A stretch of 64,000 bases of DNA from Atopsyche davidsoni (lineage: Eukaryota; Arthropoda; Insecta; Trichoptera; Hydrobiosidae): contig JAILWY010000009.1 in the NCBI GenBank assembly GCA_022113835.1, positions 471,501 to 535,500 of the forward strand, given 5' to 3'. Below are positions 39,387 to 52,470 of this stretch, in pieces. A model generated the notes under the pieces. That model saw only the letters and a program-made list of their open reading frames with translations. It made no database searches and was not told the DNA's origin. A program made the position numbers and the translations under genes. The number at the start of each line of letters is the position of its first letter. Within the stretch, counting starts at the first letter, position 1.

Positions 39387-41589
39387 TTCTTGATAATAAC
39401 TCTGATATCAGTTGTATTTGTAATGTTTTATATATATTTTGTCACAAAATAAAACAATATTTTGTGGTCAGCTTTGCTTGCAATCTATTCAGTATACAAG
39501 TTTTGTTTTTTTTTTAACAGCAATAAAAATATTTAAAACTTATATTTTGATTTTAATTTTTCCCCTTAAAAATCAAAAATTGTTTTATGAATTTGATGAT
39601 ATTGTAAGTTGTTTCAGTATTGAAATGAAATAAAACACCTTCATGAGTTAATGTATTGTAATTCATAAGTCTACATTATTTAAGTTACGTTATTTATTTT
39701 CAATAATATTTACAATAAACTCTCATATTCAAGTACATATTATAGATGTAAAATATCATGTATGATAAAATTTATGTGAAAAATGTTTTGCCTCTATATA
39801 AACATAATACTATGTTCAAAGTTTGACCACAATACTATAAAAATTTTCCAAGTATGTATACCATATAGATTTTTAAAACAATATTAATCTGTGGAAACTT
39901 TTACCGCCACCATTGTTTAATATTACACATGTTAGTATTTCTGTAATTACCAACCCATATGAAATTGCAATGAATATTGAGAGTCTAGTGTTTATTATGT
40001 TATAATTTATTTGAATATAATGTATTTTTAAAGAAAAGTTATACATTACAATGCAATTGATTGATCCTCATGTAATAAAAAATCTCAAGTCAGCAGAATA
40101 TTTGGTTTACGTGGAAATATAGTAAAGCGCACGAGTGTTACTAATGCCAAATAAATACTGTATAATTTAGATTTATTCAATTCTCAAATATTTTGTACAT
40201 GTGGCAAGTGAATAGCATTTATATTAAAATAATAAAAGAAATTGACTGAATGTTGTAATGATTTTTCAGATGTATAAATAAAATTGCAATTGACTTATTT
40301 ATAAAAGAAGAGGTATTTAAAGTGTTAATTGGTTTCATGTGGTACAAAAGATCTCTCTAAATGAAGTAAATTTTTAGTGAACAATAAAATTGGTATTTTG
40401 TATTTGCAAATAATGTGTCATAATTTGCTATAGTTAATTGTCAAGCAAAGTTTGATAATGCCCATGTGAGAGGTTGCCGAAACTGGTCATCAATAAAATT
40501 GAACATGTGGACAAATCAAAAAGTATTTTATTTAAAATGGAATTCCACCAAGTACTCTGTCAAAAATATTTAATATATTAATATAACACAATTAAAGCAT
40601 TCAGAGGACGGAATGTTTTTACTTATAATCTATGTAATGGTCATTTTAATTCACATTAATCTTTAGATAACTAATATGGCTTTATTTAAAAAAATTATCA
40701 CAAAACCTTACCCTAAATATAATTATATAGATAATGTTGATTCTAAGAGTTAAATAGTATATTTTGAAGTGAACAACCAAAAATAATATGAAAAAGTCTA
40801 CAAAATGAATATGATATGTAGTAATCTTCTATCAGTTGTGTGGTTTGTATCTGAAATATCTCAAAAGTGAGTTTGTTTCTAATTATATATTTAGTTGCAT
40901 CTTGAGTACAACCCGGTAGTAAAATAAAGCTTGAATGATCCAATTAACTTGACAATAGATTTCTGTGGATATTATTATCAATAAACATGAATTCACAAGT
41001 ATTTCCAAATTTACCAATTGCTTGATAATAATAATAAAAATATTAGAACATCTTTCGTGTTTCTTACATTGATTAATTGATCTCCCAAAATAAATTGTTA
41101 CAAAGATTTTAAGGCCGAGCAATTATGACACCAACCTCATTATTAAATGGTGGGTCAGCTGGATCAGTTTTGAAAAAACCTTTTTTAAAATATGATGGCA
41201 TCAAATTGTATAAAACTCATAGCAAAGTTGTCAACCACATTATTTGGATGCTAGATTCTCAATCATTTTATTTTGCTGATTAGACAGTTATAATATAAAT
41301 TATATTAACTTGTTTTATCACTGTATTGATTGCATGCCACAGAGAGTTGGTTTTTATTTTAAGAATGTTAGATCTTAAAAGTGTGATATAAAATTTTGAG
41401 TTAAGCACAAAAAATTAATCATATAATTATAAATGTATGTTGATAATTTTGAGATAGTAAGGTAACTAATGATACGATACTCTTGAGAGTTTTATAATGT
41501 AGTGAAATTTGATGTTTATTATTTTGGTAAATGTGTTTATTTCATGCTGAATTAGATATTAATTTTCCCAGTTTTAGAATGATGTCAGA
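39387..41589. other. Intergenic, convergent 3' ends of CSN2 and the arrestin gene
   Basis: Very AT-rich, containing the CSN2 polyadenylation signal and probably a long 3' UTR of the arrestin gene. Apart from the hairpin repeat at 40447-40570 I see nothing in it. Confidence 0.5.
40447..40570 (+). repeat. Dispersed hairpin repeat copy (plus)
   Basis: Core TTTGATAAT, GCCCAT...GTTGCC, GAAAC, TGGTCATC at 40451-40492, then AATAAAATTGAACATGTGG and the GGAATTCCACCAAGTACTCT tail. Confidence 0.75.
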
Positions 41590-44446
41590 TTATTGGATGA
41601 CTTGGTCATGCAGCCAAGGTCTAAATATTGGCAGAGTACTAGGGTAGTGCGTGTCCGGTTTGAGAGTATCATCTCCCTCGTTGAGTGGGTAGGTGGCCAA
41701 CATTATAGGCAGCTGTAACTTTACTTCCTTCTCCAGACTTTTAGGTTCTATGATAAACTGGAATAATAAAAGACGGTAAGATTTTAAACATAATGCATCA
41801 AATGATCGCTTAAGTAAACAAGCCTGGTGATAAAAGTTGAAAAACATAACAAGTTTAAGAAGAAAGTTTTAAAAAATAAATAGCATGATGGATAAATGAT
41901 GAACATGAGTTTGATAAGAAGAACTTTGTTCAGCATCAGCAGTTGTACATTAGTTCGAAATTTTTATGTGTTATAAAAGTAAAAAAATGAATACTTACAT
42001 AAACATCATATTGAATTTTTATAAGATGACAGCCTCTTAAATTTGTGGGAGGAAGTGGTGGAACATAAAGCAATTCATTTATCCACTTATCTTCTTCTCC
42101 AGGTCTGATTTTCCCTCTGGACAGGCCAGCGAGTTCTCTTCGTTCAGTTTGAATAATTTTTCCTCTAGCCATATATTGGATAGTCTGTAAAGAAGAATGT
42201 ATGAGATTGTTAATTAATTGATTTCCGCTAATTCAACTTCTCATTTATCAATTTTGCAAACTTTTAAAATTAATTTCTCAGCCAAGTGTTGATTTTATTT
42301 TATTTTATAAAATCATGCTGAGTCATCAAAATCCTTAACATAGCTTATAGTTTTGGAACACGACCTAATAGACCGATGACACCTAATAATGAATAACCTT
42401 AGTACACAATACACAAAATGATGAAAACATCCTCAAAAAAAAATTATACGCACAGGCGGGATTCGAACCCACATCTTGGCAGCCTGATGCTTTAATCATT
42501 TTAACCATCACAGCCTTTATATTTCGATGTACCTATGTTAGTTAAAAATTAGGTTATGAATAAAAATGTGGATCTATTGAATGTTCATTATCGCCTAAAA
42601 TTATGATTTGTGAATATTGATACCTCAGTGAGAGCAGCTCTGGTGCTCTTGACAGTGGTGCGGGAGGTGTTGGTGACGGTTGCACTGATGGCTATGCTCT
42701 CTCCAGGTACATAGCCCCCGCGGTCTAGTGCCACTCGGCACACCAGCGGTCCCGCCCCCACACAGCCCATGCCTAAGCGGTGCTCCACTTCACATCGGAA
42801 AGCTTGCTATAAATAATCAATTGGAAAATTGTGTACATTAAAAAGCTGAGCACATATTATAAATTTAAGATCTAATTTGCCCAAACTACAACAAAACAAA
42901 ATATAATTATTAAATGCACTGTAATTAATTGTAAAATTTAAATAATTTATTTTTTGTGATTCATCAAACAGTAATATTTGTCAAAATACTTAAATAACTA
43001 CAATAATAATAAAAAGTTATAAAAAAATCTCTGAGCATACTAAAATATACAATAAAATAAAATTCATAATATTAAGATAGCTCTTAATGTACTTTAATTT
43101 GTTTGTAAATTGCTTGGATACTAATTTGTAAATGAAGAATCATAAATATTTAGCAATTGTCCTTGACAGATATAATTTTTACAAAAAGAAAGAATAGCTG
43201 ATGACCAAAATAGCTTTGCCTCATTACTCGAAACCAGAGTTAAAAAAACAGATTTAATTTATTGAGTTTTACTTTCACGCTAAATATAATATTTTTATAA
43301 TTACCGAAAGAATCGGAGGCTCCAAATTTAAATCAATGGGGTTCATAACAATGAAGACTTGTTGGTTTTTGTGGGTCAGTCCATTGGGTTCTCTTAAGGC
43401 TGCTTTGCAGAAGTATTGAACCCAACCGTGTTTTCCCAGGAATGTCGACGGCAATCCGAGGGGAAGACCAAGCTTGAAGGGAAAACTATGAATTCCCGGT
43501 GACAGTAAGGAAGGTCCTTGGCCTACAAAAAAGTCATGAAACATTAACTATTTATATTTCAACATGTAATTAGAAAGCTTTCAAGTCAAACTAAATTTGA
43601 AAAAAATCATGCAATCAATCAAAACAATCATCAATCAATAAAACAGCCTGATATGTAAATTGAGTTTAACTCAACTTTGCGTAGAGTCAAAATGAATAAT
43701 AAGGTCATTATTAATAGTGTGATCGATATAGATACCTGGTTCTCCCAATAATCTCATTCTAAAATCAATATAATTTTCCTTGTCATAGATGCGCTCTTGT
43801 CTTGCAGTCCGTACGCGGACGACTCCTTCTCCGACAACGTGAAAATGCAGTCCTTAAAAAGTAGAAAATTTTGTTGATTTTAAGTATAATCTTTCTGTTA
43901 TAGAAATTATATTTTACACTTTTCATAGTGAGTAAATAGGTGTTTAATTTTTCTGTAAACACTTAAATTTGTATTTTAGTTTGTTATTAATAATTGAGTA
44001 AGATAATTAGGCAATATCAAATTATAATATAATATAAATATAAAACACAAAAAAGGTGATCAAATATAATAGAATATGTGACATAAGACTGTGCCCGGGG
44101 GGAAGCGCGTAACCTCCGCAGACTAGTGTCGGAAGATACGCCAAGGTAAAGCTATAAGTGCTCGGATGTTTATTTATGTATTTATTTTGGGAAGGTATTT
44201 TTTACTGAGAATATTTACGTATAATCATTATTACAATTTACGCACTATTAAAACTATTTTCTTTATTAGTTGTTCAAAAAATAAAATAATTTAAACCCGA
44301 GCGTGACATCAGAAGCGATACGTACCGAGGGCGGGAGTATCGTCTTGCAATTCGATCAAAACTTTTCCAGAGAGGAATTGACCAGGGAAGTACAACAGCG
44401 AAGTGTTGTCGAACAGTATCAAAAACTTCAACAGCTTTCTAGGCAT
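41590..44446 (-). CDS. Arrestin-domain-containing protein (ARRDC/TXNIP-like)
   Basis: Alpha-arrestins are cytosolic adaptors that link membrane cargo to ubiquitin ligases and endosomal sorting (family knowledge). Six exons from 5': 44326-44446, 43736-43852, 43305-43522, 42624-42806, 41999-42184, 41590-41757, 330 residues. The N-terminal arrestin fold shows FPGQFLSGKVLIELQDD, then YIDFRMRLLGEPG, GIHSFPFKLGLPLGLPST, HGWVQYFCKAAL. The C-terminal fold shows GYVPGESIAISATVTNTS, LTETIQYMARGKIIQTERRE, LRGCHLIKIQYDVYF and LQLPIMLATYPL. No PPxY motif is visible in the short tail, unlike many alpha-arrestins, so either this is a PY-less member or an alternative last exon exists. A SINE lies in intron 4. 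Confidence 0.9.
42451..42515 (-). mobile_element. tRNA-headed SINE fragment
   Basis: On the minus strand GGTTAAAATGATTAAAGC...GGGTTCGAATCCCGCC gives A-box-like and B-box elements with tRNA spacing. Acceptor stem pairing is absent. Lies in the arrestin gene's fourth intron. Confidence 0.5.
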
Positions 44447-44838
44447 CTTGAACGACGTTTCAGTGACAACTGGAACCACTCCTCAAAACACACGGCCGGA
44501 CATCGACGATCGCTCAAACCAGTTTCAAGGACCCATACTTTTGGGCTAATCCTGAGACCTCACAAACACACCGCAAACTTAACAATGTCACGACACATCA
44601 CCTGCGTAACTTCAATTATATAATTTGGACTAGACAATAGTCATCCGGGTCGCACTGACAGTGCGCCTACTCGGCGAGTATCGCCAGCGCACAGGTGTCG
44701 CTTGTCGATATTGCAGCGGGCAGATTATTATTATTTTCAATATTCGCGTGAGCTCTCGCGATACGGAAGACGCCGGACGACTGAGCCACCGATCGCGAGT
44801 TTCCCGACCGCGCTCGCAAACCTCCGGGGCTCCTCAGA

Positions 44839-44893
44839 GTCTCCTCCGGGTCTCCTCCGGGTCTCCTCCGGGGCTCGACCGGGGCTCGACCGG
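44839..44893. repeat. 11-bp GC-rich minisatellite, five units
   Basis: Three GTCTCCTCCGG-type units followed by two GGCTCGACCGG units, so the array itself has two sub-variants. Confidence 0.8.
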
Positions 44894-45378
44894 ACCGGGA
44901 AGGCGCGGGCGGCCGGGAGGGCCGCCATATAATACAACAAATGTTTTCCTATCGGACTTAAAAAGAGTCGATGGTTACAATAACTCGGGAATGAGTTCTT
45001 ATAACTTCCTAAATTGATCCATAAAATATTAAATGCAACGTGAAAACAAAAAAAGCTGGCAATTATTTAAATTTATCGTCATCTAAACAAAAAGTACGAT
45101 CATAGTACAAAGTAAATAGGTACATGATTCTTGAGTGGAAAGTTTGGATAGTAGGCAATTGTAAACAGGTGGTTTTTGGTAAATCGGCCATTTTAATTAG
45201 AATATTAGTCCCAAGATGTTTAACTGCTTGCTTAGGTAAGTGCCTTCGGTGTGTATTAAATATACATTAAATACAACGTCGCCTTCAGTTCAGTATCGCG
45301 CCATGCGCGCGGCCGCGGTCTTGTCGCCTGCAGAGGCCGCGCCCGTCTTCTTGCACAACGGTTCGGCGCGCGTACCTC

Positions 45379-45415
45379 GCCACCGCCACCGCCACCGCCA
45401 CCGCCACCGCCACCG
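45379..45415. repeat. (CCACCG)n hexanucleotide array
   Basis: About six perfect units, continuing as decayed CCCGCCATCG-type copies to about 45440. Confidence 0.85.
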
Positions 45416-47985
45416 CGCCCGCCATCGTGCCCGCCACCGCATTCTTATCACACCTCTCAGTTTCAATTTCCACATCGGTCGCGCGAGACGAGAGCGACAA
45501 ACGGTGCGCTTCCTCTTCAGTAAATTTTCTTTTTTAGGGTCTCGTCCACGCGTCGAATGTGCGAATAAAAAAAAGATTACCATAGTAATATTGCGTGGGA
45601 CTCGCCTGCCGGACCAAATAGAGGCAGCGGTCGGTCGAGCCGATGGCCGTCGGTATCCGATAACGCCCCCGATCGCTGTGAACCCTCGTAACATCTGAGA
45701 TGTTCGACTTGTCCGGGTTTGAGGCCTCCACACCCGTCGCAACAACTTATAGCTTTGTTTAGGGGTTCTTTATTTTTTTAATTTAATAATTTTGCCTGAA
45801 AATATTGCTGCAAGCTGGTGACGCGATTTGTTGCTCCGGGGGTAGAGGGCTCTAGTTACGAATTTACGCTTCCGCAATAGGCTGTCTGCCTTCCTGAATA
45901 CGGAGAATCTGTGGATATCGTCTGACGACAGCCTCCCGAATGAACGATGGGTGTACTCTTGATCGTTGACCGCAGAATATGGTATCGACTTCGTCTATTG
46001 AAGTAGGCGCTCGGTCAAAAACATTGATTGTTGATACATAACCTCTCCTCTCCACCCGCCGCGACACAACTTGCAACCCACTCGCAACTAGTTGATGGCG
46101 GCCTACTTTTGTTGTTTATTTAGGTAAAACCTTAAAATATACCCAAAATACGAGGACGCTATTGGCTGTTTACAAATCGGTCGCGAGTTGTCGTGCGGGT
46201 GTAGAGGCCCTATGGGTTTACCGTGATCATTTTGATGGTTTTTTTTTAAATATAGTAATATTTGAACGCACGCGTAAAATTGAAACCCAGAGCGCAGGAG
46301 CGGTCGCATCCCTGGCCCGGGACGCTATATTTAAAAAGTAAATTATTCCGTATAAGTAAAATGAGTAGTTTTGTATCCGAGGCGACCTACCCTGAGTCTC
46401 CATCGGCGGTACTCGACCGGCGGCCCGAAATACTATTTTTCCAAAATAAAATATGCAAAAAACGTATTTAGAAATCGACTGACCGATTCTCACCTCGATG
46501 AAGTATTGAGAGTAGCATGTGGCAATTGTAAACCTGATTCGCTAAAATAGTAAACAGTCTGTCTCATAATTTTTAAATAAACATTTGGACATATTTAGGT
46601 TTTGCGGTTTATTGATTGCACGCAAAGCTGGGTCTATTTGAGGACTATTTCATTTTAACGAGTGACCTAAAAAAGCACCATCACCCAAAAAGGTTGCAGC
46701 TCGGATGACATAGCAAACGTTTAGTTTGTGTTTGTTCATAGTTTGTGCGCCCCGAAGGAAATAAAAGTTTAGTATCGCCGGTCTTCACCGAATTCCGACA
46801 GATACGTAATGCAAATTTACTAATTATTATCCAATGATACAGGTCATTATTTTTTGTGATTCTCAATTGCAATTGATTACATGTTTTTTACAAGTAACGC
46901 AATAAGAAAAATAGATCAATTAAATATGTTAACTAATTTGGTGATGCAATAGATATAGAAATCCAATCGTTTCCTAGTTGTTTTAGTAAAAGTATACATA
47001 AATAAATAGGTAGACATGTTTTTTTGCCCATGTCCTAGTAGCAAAAGGTGGCTTTTATTACTCGGCATGGCGTACACCGAAGTGCCACCTGCGCTATGAA
47101 GAACGATCAGTATCCAGGAAAGCAGGTTTAGGTCATTTTGATAGTCGTCTTGGAGTGTCATTTTCATATTGACTTCATATTTTCATTGACTTCTTATATT
47201 CATTTATAATCTAAAACAATAATTGACACTTATAGTGAGTGTGAGGGAGTTTGTAGTATAAATAAATACGCCTTATGTGTATAAACTGACTAGGAATTTT
47301 CCAGTGAAAATAATGAGTTTGGAAAATATATTATTCCACATTAAACATATATTATTTGAAAGAAAAAAACTAACATTTCATTAAAACAAAGGTAAAACTA
47401 GAATAAACAAACCATAAATGTATTTGTGTGTATTACTGTCATACACACTAAATTCCCAACTGGAAAAGAATAACAAATTCAGTTTCAGATTAAAACACTT
47501 AAAATTTTTACAAAAACTTTTATTATTCTAAAAAAATAATGAAATATCATTAACATTACAATCACATTCAAGAAAAAAACCTTATTTGTATTAAGTCAAT
47601 GTACCTTTTAAAAAAAATATTTTTCCATTTATAAATTAGTTATCATTGTATATTATGTAGTTAAACTCATGTGCGTCTTAAAGCTAGTTACACGATATGG
47701 AATTTTTTTGCCTAAAACTAGCAAAAAAGTTATATCTTTTCTCATTTTAGGAATTAAGTTTAATAATATGGCGATTATTATACCAAATATATTTTGTAAA
47801 CCTAATAGCTCAGTATTTTTGCATCTCATGGATGGACGTGCGTGTGGACCGGAGTGCTGCGACTGCGGGGCACTCTGTAAAGGCAATCAATGACTAGCGC
47901 TCATGAAGTAAACGATACCTGGACTTACTTCCCTTCAGGTGTTTGTTTCTCATACGAGACATTCCTCACTTCACAAGTTCTAAGC

Positions 47986-50643
47986 TTAGACGGATTCTGG
48001 CGTGATGTTGCTATGGTGGAAGGGGCTACTCTGGTAGCAGATATTAGTGGCAGTTGAACCGGTACTCACGGGAGCATACCGACTGACGATCGGCGTCTTC
48101 GAACCTGTCAAATCTTCAGATAGCTGCTGGTATACGAGGCCACAGTCTTTCTTCACTCTGCCCTGACTGCCGGTGGTGACAGATATTATAGTTAGTCCTT
48201 TCTTTGCTTCTTTTTTCAGTGCGGCAATCTTGAAGACTATGGTGATGAATATACAGATGGCGAACATTATTCCGAATCCCATCCACAGATGTCTAGTGTG
48301 GAGGATTTGGTGACGAGATGGGAAGCTGCCAATCAATTTCCTTTCGATGACGCCGTTGGCTAGTCTATCAGTGTCCTCTTCAAAGAAATCGATTTCGTGA
48401 TCACTATCTGAGATTATTTGTTCTATGTCATCAACAGTTTTGTATTCTACATCAGACAACAGCACATTGCTAGTTTTCATATCATCAATGAATGAGATAT
48501 TTCTAACTCGATTGGTCCCCTTTTCATCAACGTCATATTTATCAGAGTCTTTTAATTTTTGCTTCTTGGCTATGCTCTTTTCTACCATTGTATTTGTAGC
48601 CTTTTGTTTGATATCGGTAACTATTTTTACAGTGGTAGAGGGATTGGTTAGTATATCCTTTGAGACAGAAGGAAGTTTCTCCACAGCTACAACTTCTTCT
48701 AGATCATCATTGTTTTCGATGTTATCATTAGGATCGTAGTAATCTTCTTCGTTATCGTCGATTAAGTAATCACTATTCTTTTCTGAGACTGGATTGATCT
48801 TTGTCTTCTTCGGAGCGGTTTTCTCAATCATTGAAGCCGCTTGGGAATTAGAGCACAGCTTCTTAGCCAGAACATCCCACTTGGCCTCATTATTGTTTCT
48901 TGGTGAAATTTCCAAATTTGAAATACGAACATCCTTGGGAGAAGGCGAAACATTGTGATGGCCTAACCAAACCATCAAGTAAAGTAAATCCTTTGTACAT
49001 TCCAATGGATTTTCAGATATGTCAAGAGTGTACAAATGATTTGAAATTTCCAATTCTTTATAGTTTATATTTTTAATGTCATTGTAGGATGCATTGAGGA
49101 ATTGGAGATTACTCAGAGCGCCGTTGAAATAAAATTCCTTCTCCTCCCAAAGGTGAGTTAAGCTGCAGTAACTGATGTCCAAACGGGCAAGGTTGGGACT
49201 GTTGATAAACACTTCTGGGGAAATAGTCAAAAGTGGATTTCCAGCAAGGTTGAGTTTGGCTAAATCTTTATTATGCTCGAAGTTATGTTTGAACAATTGT
49301 GAAATGAAGTTGTACGAGATATCAAGATCCACCAACTTCGTTAAGTTTTGGAATGCATAACTAATTTTCTTAATTTTATTGTTAGATAGATCGAGTTGCG
49401 ACAAGGCAGGCATCGTTTGGAAAGTATTGTTTTGAATATTTCCAATAGAACAGTGGGAAGCATTAAACAAATAAATATTAAAATGTTTTGCAGAACACTC
49501 AAAGCCTTCAGCAGGCAAGGACTTTAAAGAAGGATTATGTGAGATTTGGAAAACATCCAAGTCTACATTATCCTTAATAAGTTGGTCCGAAACAAATTCA
49601 AGGTTATTATTCGAGAGATCGAGGTAATTCAATTCCTTAAGTTTATGGAAAGCTTGGTTATGAATCTTTTCCACACCGTTTCCACTCAAGTTTAGGTTAG
49701 AGATTAAGTCCATTCCATCAAACATAGAAGGTCCTATATTCTTGATCTTTCCCATCCCAACATCCAAAGTTAAAAGCTCCTTTATTAGAACTCCAATAAC
49801 AGATTTAATTGGATTACCACCGATTTTGAGGGTAGTCATCTCATCATTCATCGCAAATAAGTCTTCAGGAATAGTTTTGAGGAAATTTCCAGAGAGATCG
49901 ACTTCCTCTAAGTCTGGGAGATCCTTGAACACAGCAGAATCAATTTCCTGCAGCTTGTTTCCAGATAGATTGATGTACATTAGACTGGTCATTTTTGAAA
50001 ATAGGCTCTTTGGTATGACCTTAATACCGGATCTAGAAATATCAAGCTCTTGAACAGACGAAGTGTTTAAGAAAAATTGTCCCGGTGTCACTTTAGACAA
50101 AATCAAAGGATTGTCAGAGAGAGTCAGCAGAGTAAGATTTTTGTTCTCAGCAAACGTATTGGGATCTATTTTATTGATATTATTTCCGCTCAGATTAACA
50201 GAATAGAGTTGGTTTAGACCATAAAATGCCTTTGGACTGATGGATTTAATGTAGCTGTATGCTATTGTAATACTGGTAGCCTGATGAAGACCTAAATTTT
50301 TGAAGATCATGTCTCCCAAAACTAAGGGGTATTTTCCATCTAGGGATTCAACAACCAAGTCCACAATATCACTTCCAAATTGCTGCGTGCCTACTTCGAG
50401 ACGGCTGCATCGAGCAATTCTGGGTCCGTTGGAAGCTGTGCATATACAGTCTCTCGGACAGGGCTTGTCCTCACTGAAGAGAATCTCATCATCTTCAATG
50501 CTCTCGAAGGATTCGTCCGAGTAATCATCGGATAAGGTCTCTGCATCAGTAACCTTGGAAGAGACATCCTTCACAGATTTAGCGCTGAGTGATACAGTAA
50601 GCAGTACCAGGATAAGCAACGCCTCCTGGAAAAGCGTCTTCAT
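47986..50643 (-). CDS. Single-pass leucine-rich-repeat transmembrane protein
   Basis: Probable cell-surface adhesion or signalling protein, 885 residues, one coding exon. The start is the ATG at 50643, just downstream of an AG acceptor (50663-50664), so a 5' UTR intron is likely. A signal peptide (MKTLFQEALLILVLLTVSLS) is followed by an acidic region and an LRRNT-like cysteine set (C62, C66, C68, C79). More than a dozen LRRs of the LxxLxLSxNxL type follow, such as LYSVNLSGNNINKIDP, LEEVDLSGNFLKTIP and LSQLDLSNNKIKKI. An LRRCT-like segment has NPLECTKDLLYLMVWLGHH. A long acidic, disordered stretch precedes the transmembrane helix at about 786-809 (MGFGIMFAICIFITIVFKIA), then a 76-residue cytoplasmic tail. 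I cannot assign orthology. Confidence 0.93.
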   Translation of the reverse strand: MKTLFQEALLILVLLTVSLSAKSVKDVSSKVTDAETLSDDYSDESFESIEDDEILFSEDKPCPRDCICTASNGPRIARCSRLEVGTQQFGSDIVDLVVESLDGKYPLVLGDMIFKNLGLHQATSITIAYSYIKSISPKAFYGLNQLYSVNLSGNNINKIDPNTFAENKNLTLLTLSDNPLILSKVTPGQFFLNTSSVQELDISRSGIKVIPKSLFSKMTSLMYINLSGNKLQEIDSAVFKDLPDLEEVDLSGNFLKTIPEDLFAMNDEMTTLKIGGNPIKSVIGVLIKELLTLDVGMGKIKNIGPSMFDGMDLISNLNLSGNGVEKIHNQAFHKLKELNYLDLSNNNLEFVSDQLIKDNVDLDVFQISHNPSLKSLPAEGFECSAKHFNIYLFNASHCSIGNIQNNTFQTMPALSQLDLSNNKIKKISYAFQNLTKLVDLDISYNFISQLFKHNFEHNKDLAKLNLAGNPLLTISPEVFINSPNLARLDISYCSLTHLWEEKEFYFNGALSNLQFLNASYNDIKNINYKELEISNHLYTLDISENPLECTKDLLYLMVWLGHHNVSPSPKDVRISNLEISPRNNNEAKWDVLAKKLCSNSQAASMIEKTAPKKTKINPVSEKNSDYLIDDNEEDYYDPNDNIENNDDLEEVVAVEKLPSVSKDILTNPSTTVKIVTDIKQKATNTMVEKSIAKKQKLKDSDKYDVDEKGTNRVRNISFIDDMKTSNVLLSDVEYKTVDDIEQIISDSDHEIDFFEEDTDRLANGVIERKLIGSFPSRHQILHTRHLWMGFGIMFAICIFITIVFKIAALKKEAKKGLTIISVTTGSQGRVKKDCGLVYQQLSEDLTGSKTPIVSRYAPVSTGSTATNICYQSSPFHHSNITPESV

Positions 50644-52401
50644 TTTGAGAATCTTCAAATTTCTGAAACAAAAAGAGATATTTAAAAAAATCTTAAATAC
50701 ATTCTCCTTATTGTGAACTTATTTAACCTTTATAGGTTTCCTTGTTTTCAGTGCAAACCAGTTGATTTAATGAATATAAGAATAAAAGTATATAAATGAA
50801 ATATAAAATTTTTTCGTCACGCGCTGACTATCCTGGGCATTGCTCATAAGATATACACAGAATAACGAGAATACCAGCTTAGACAAGATAAGATAGCAAT
50901 GTTAAAGCGTTGATAAAGCCTTTTTATCAAAGAAGGCGGGGCCCTTGATTGTGATATTAATATTTTTAAGGATGTGCAAGATAGTTCTAAAACAAAATTG
51001 TTTTTTGTAGGAAAAAGTGATTCCTTATGAAGCAATAATAAAATAATAAATATTTGATGCAATAATCTAATTTTACTAGGGAAAATATTGTGTTTGTAGG
51101 TTTTGGTGGTCGTTGTTATTATAATGATGATTCGGTCTTCGTACTTAGACTATCTTCAGGAATTTGAAACATTTCAAATTCATAAAAATTGCCCCAGCAC
51201 CAACTGAAGTGTCGGAAGAAATGCGCATAACACTCAAGAACTTATATTTATAATATAGTAATGACATTTTTGATCACCAATATTGAAAGTCAAATTTTTA
51301 AAACTGTTCAAAAACGACAATAGACTTGCTCTAATCAGATTTGTCAAAATTTATGTATCGAAAATTCTGACTTATCACACAACAGTAGACAAATTCCATA
51401 TAATATAATACAAATGTAGATTTCAATCGACTAAAATAATTAAAACTATCATTTTATTGAAAGAAAATAAACTTTGGTCTACTGAATTGAGTCATGAGTG
51501 CATTATTGCATGAAACATGAAAGTAAATCTAATGAATTTGGATATTACTCCGAAATTATTGATTGATAACTTAAATACTTACTTCAACCTTCCTTTGAGG
51601 ATAATGTTTGTCAAGACTATTATTTTGTGTCAAGAGCTATAAGTTATCAGTTTGTAATCATCAAGTACTTCTGTAAATAAATGTTCCACTGAATAAACCG
51701 AGTTCTGAGTTAAGCTACGGGCGCATCGCCATTATGGTATGATGTAACATTTAAATTAATAATTTAAAATGCATCACGAGGTAAATTCAATGTATTTGTC
51801 AGTTTGGTTTTTAAGATTTACGTTCACCATTTTTGTGGGTAACTTTTTCATAATCTATTTCAGATTAGTAAAGTTATTTTGTTAGTGTTTTATTGGAACA
51901 GTTTGAGTGTTAATCTCAATAAATTGAATCAGATGTACTTTAAAGTTAAAAAATATTAATACCTCTATTATTCGCAAGTTTTAAATAAACACTAGCTGTT
52001 ATATGTTCATTGATCAGAGAGAGGTGTAATGCTTAATAGATACTTTTGCTTAAGTGAGGTTACTTACTAGTATAATTTGCCTCATTCCAAAATAAGGTTC
52101 TGTCGAATATGAAAAATAGTAAGTCGTTAATTTACGTATCTAAAGATATGTTAAGAAAAAAAATTGACACACATAAGAAAATTACGTTTTAATTTAGATT
52201 AGCTGAAAAAGATAAATGTAGTACCTGAACTAGTCGAAATTTTACTGAAAAATGGCAGTTTTAACAGATTAGAAGATTGTTACCAATAAAATACGTTAAA
52301 TTTAACTTTAGATAATATTTTTAGAGTTTTCTCTGAACTACGAACATTCAATGACAGGTGAAAATGCACTCACAAAATGAGTGGCCTACCATAGACAAGG
52401 C

Positions 52402-52470
52402 AGGCGAGGCACGCGAGGCAGGCGAGGCACGCGAGGCAGGCGAGGCACGCGAGGCACGCGAGGCAGGCCA
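52402..52470. repeat. 9-bp minisatellite (GAGGCACGC / GAGGCAGGC)
   Basis: About eight units alternating between two one-base variants, followed by decayed GCCAGACAAG-type units to about 52520. Confidence 0.85.

Larger units (their letters stand above)
44447..47985. other. Intergenic with GC-rich minisatellites, no gene supported
   Basis: 44640-44935 and 45290-45700 are GC- and CpG-rich; the first lies about 200-500 bp upstream of the arrestin start and may be part of its promoter. Short open frames at 45864-46076 and 46227-46493 look like chance or decayed coding. 46500-47985 is AT-rich and should include the 3' UTR of the LRR gene. Confidence 0.45.

Noticed and set aside
45240..45745. Overlapping ORFs of about 150 codons on both strands
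   Set aside because: They span the CCACCG array; HR or RW runs are low complexity.
50644..50658. Extending the LRR protein upstream by five codons
   Set aside because: The first codon there is TTG; the first ATG is at 50643, just after an AG acceptor.
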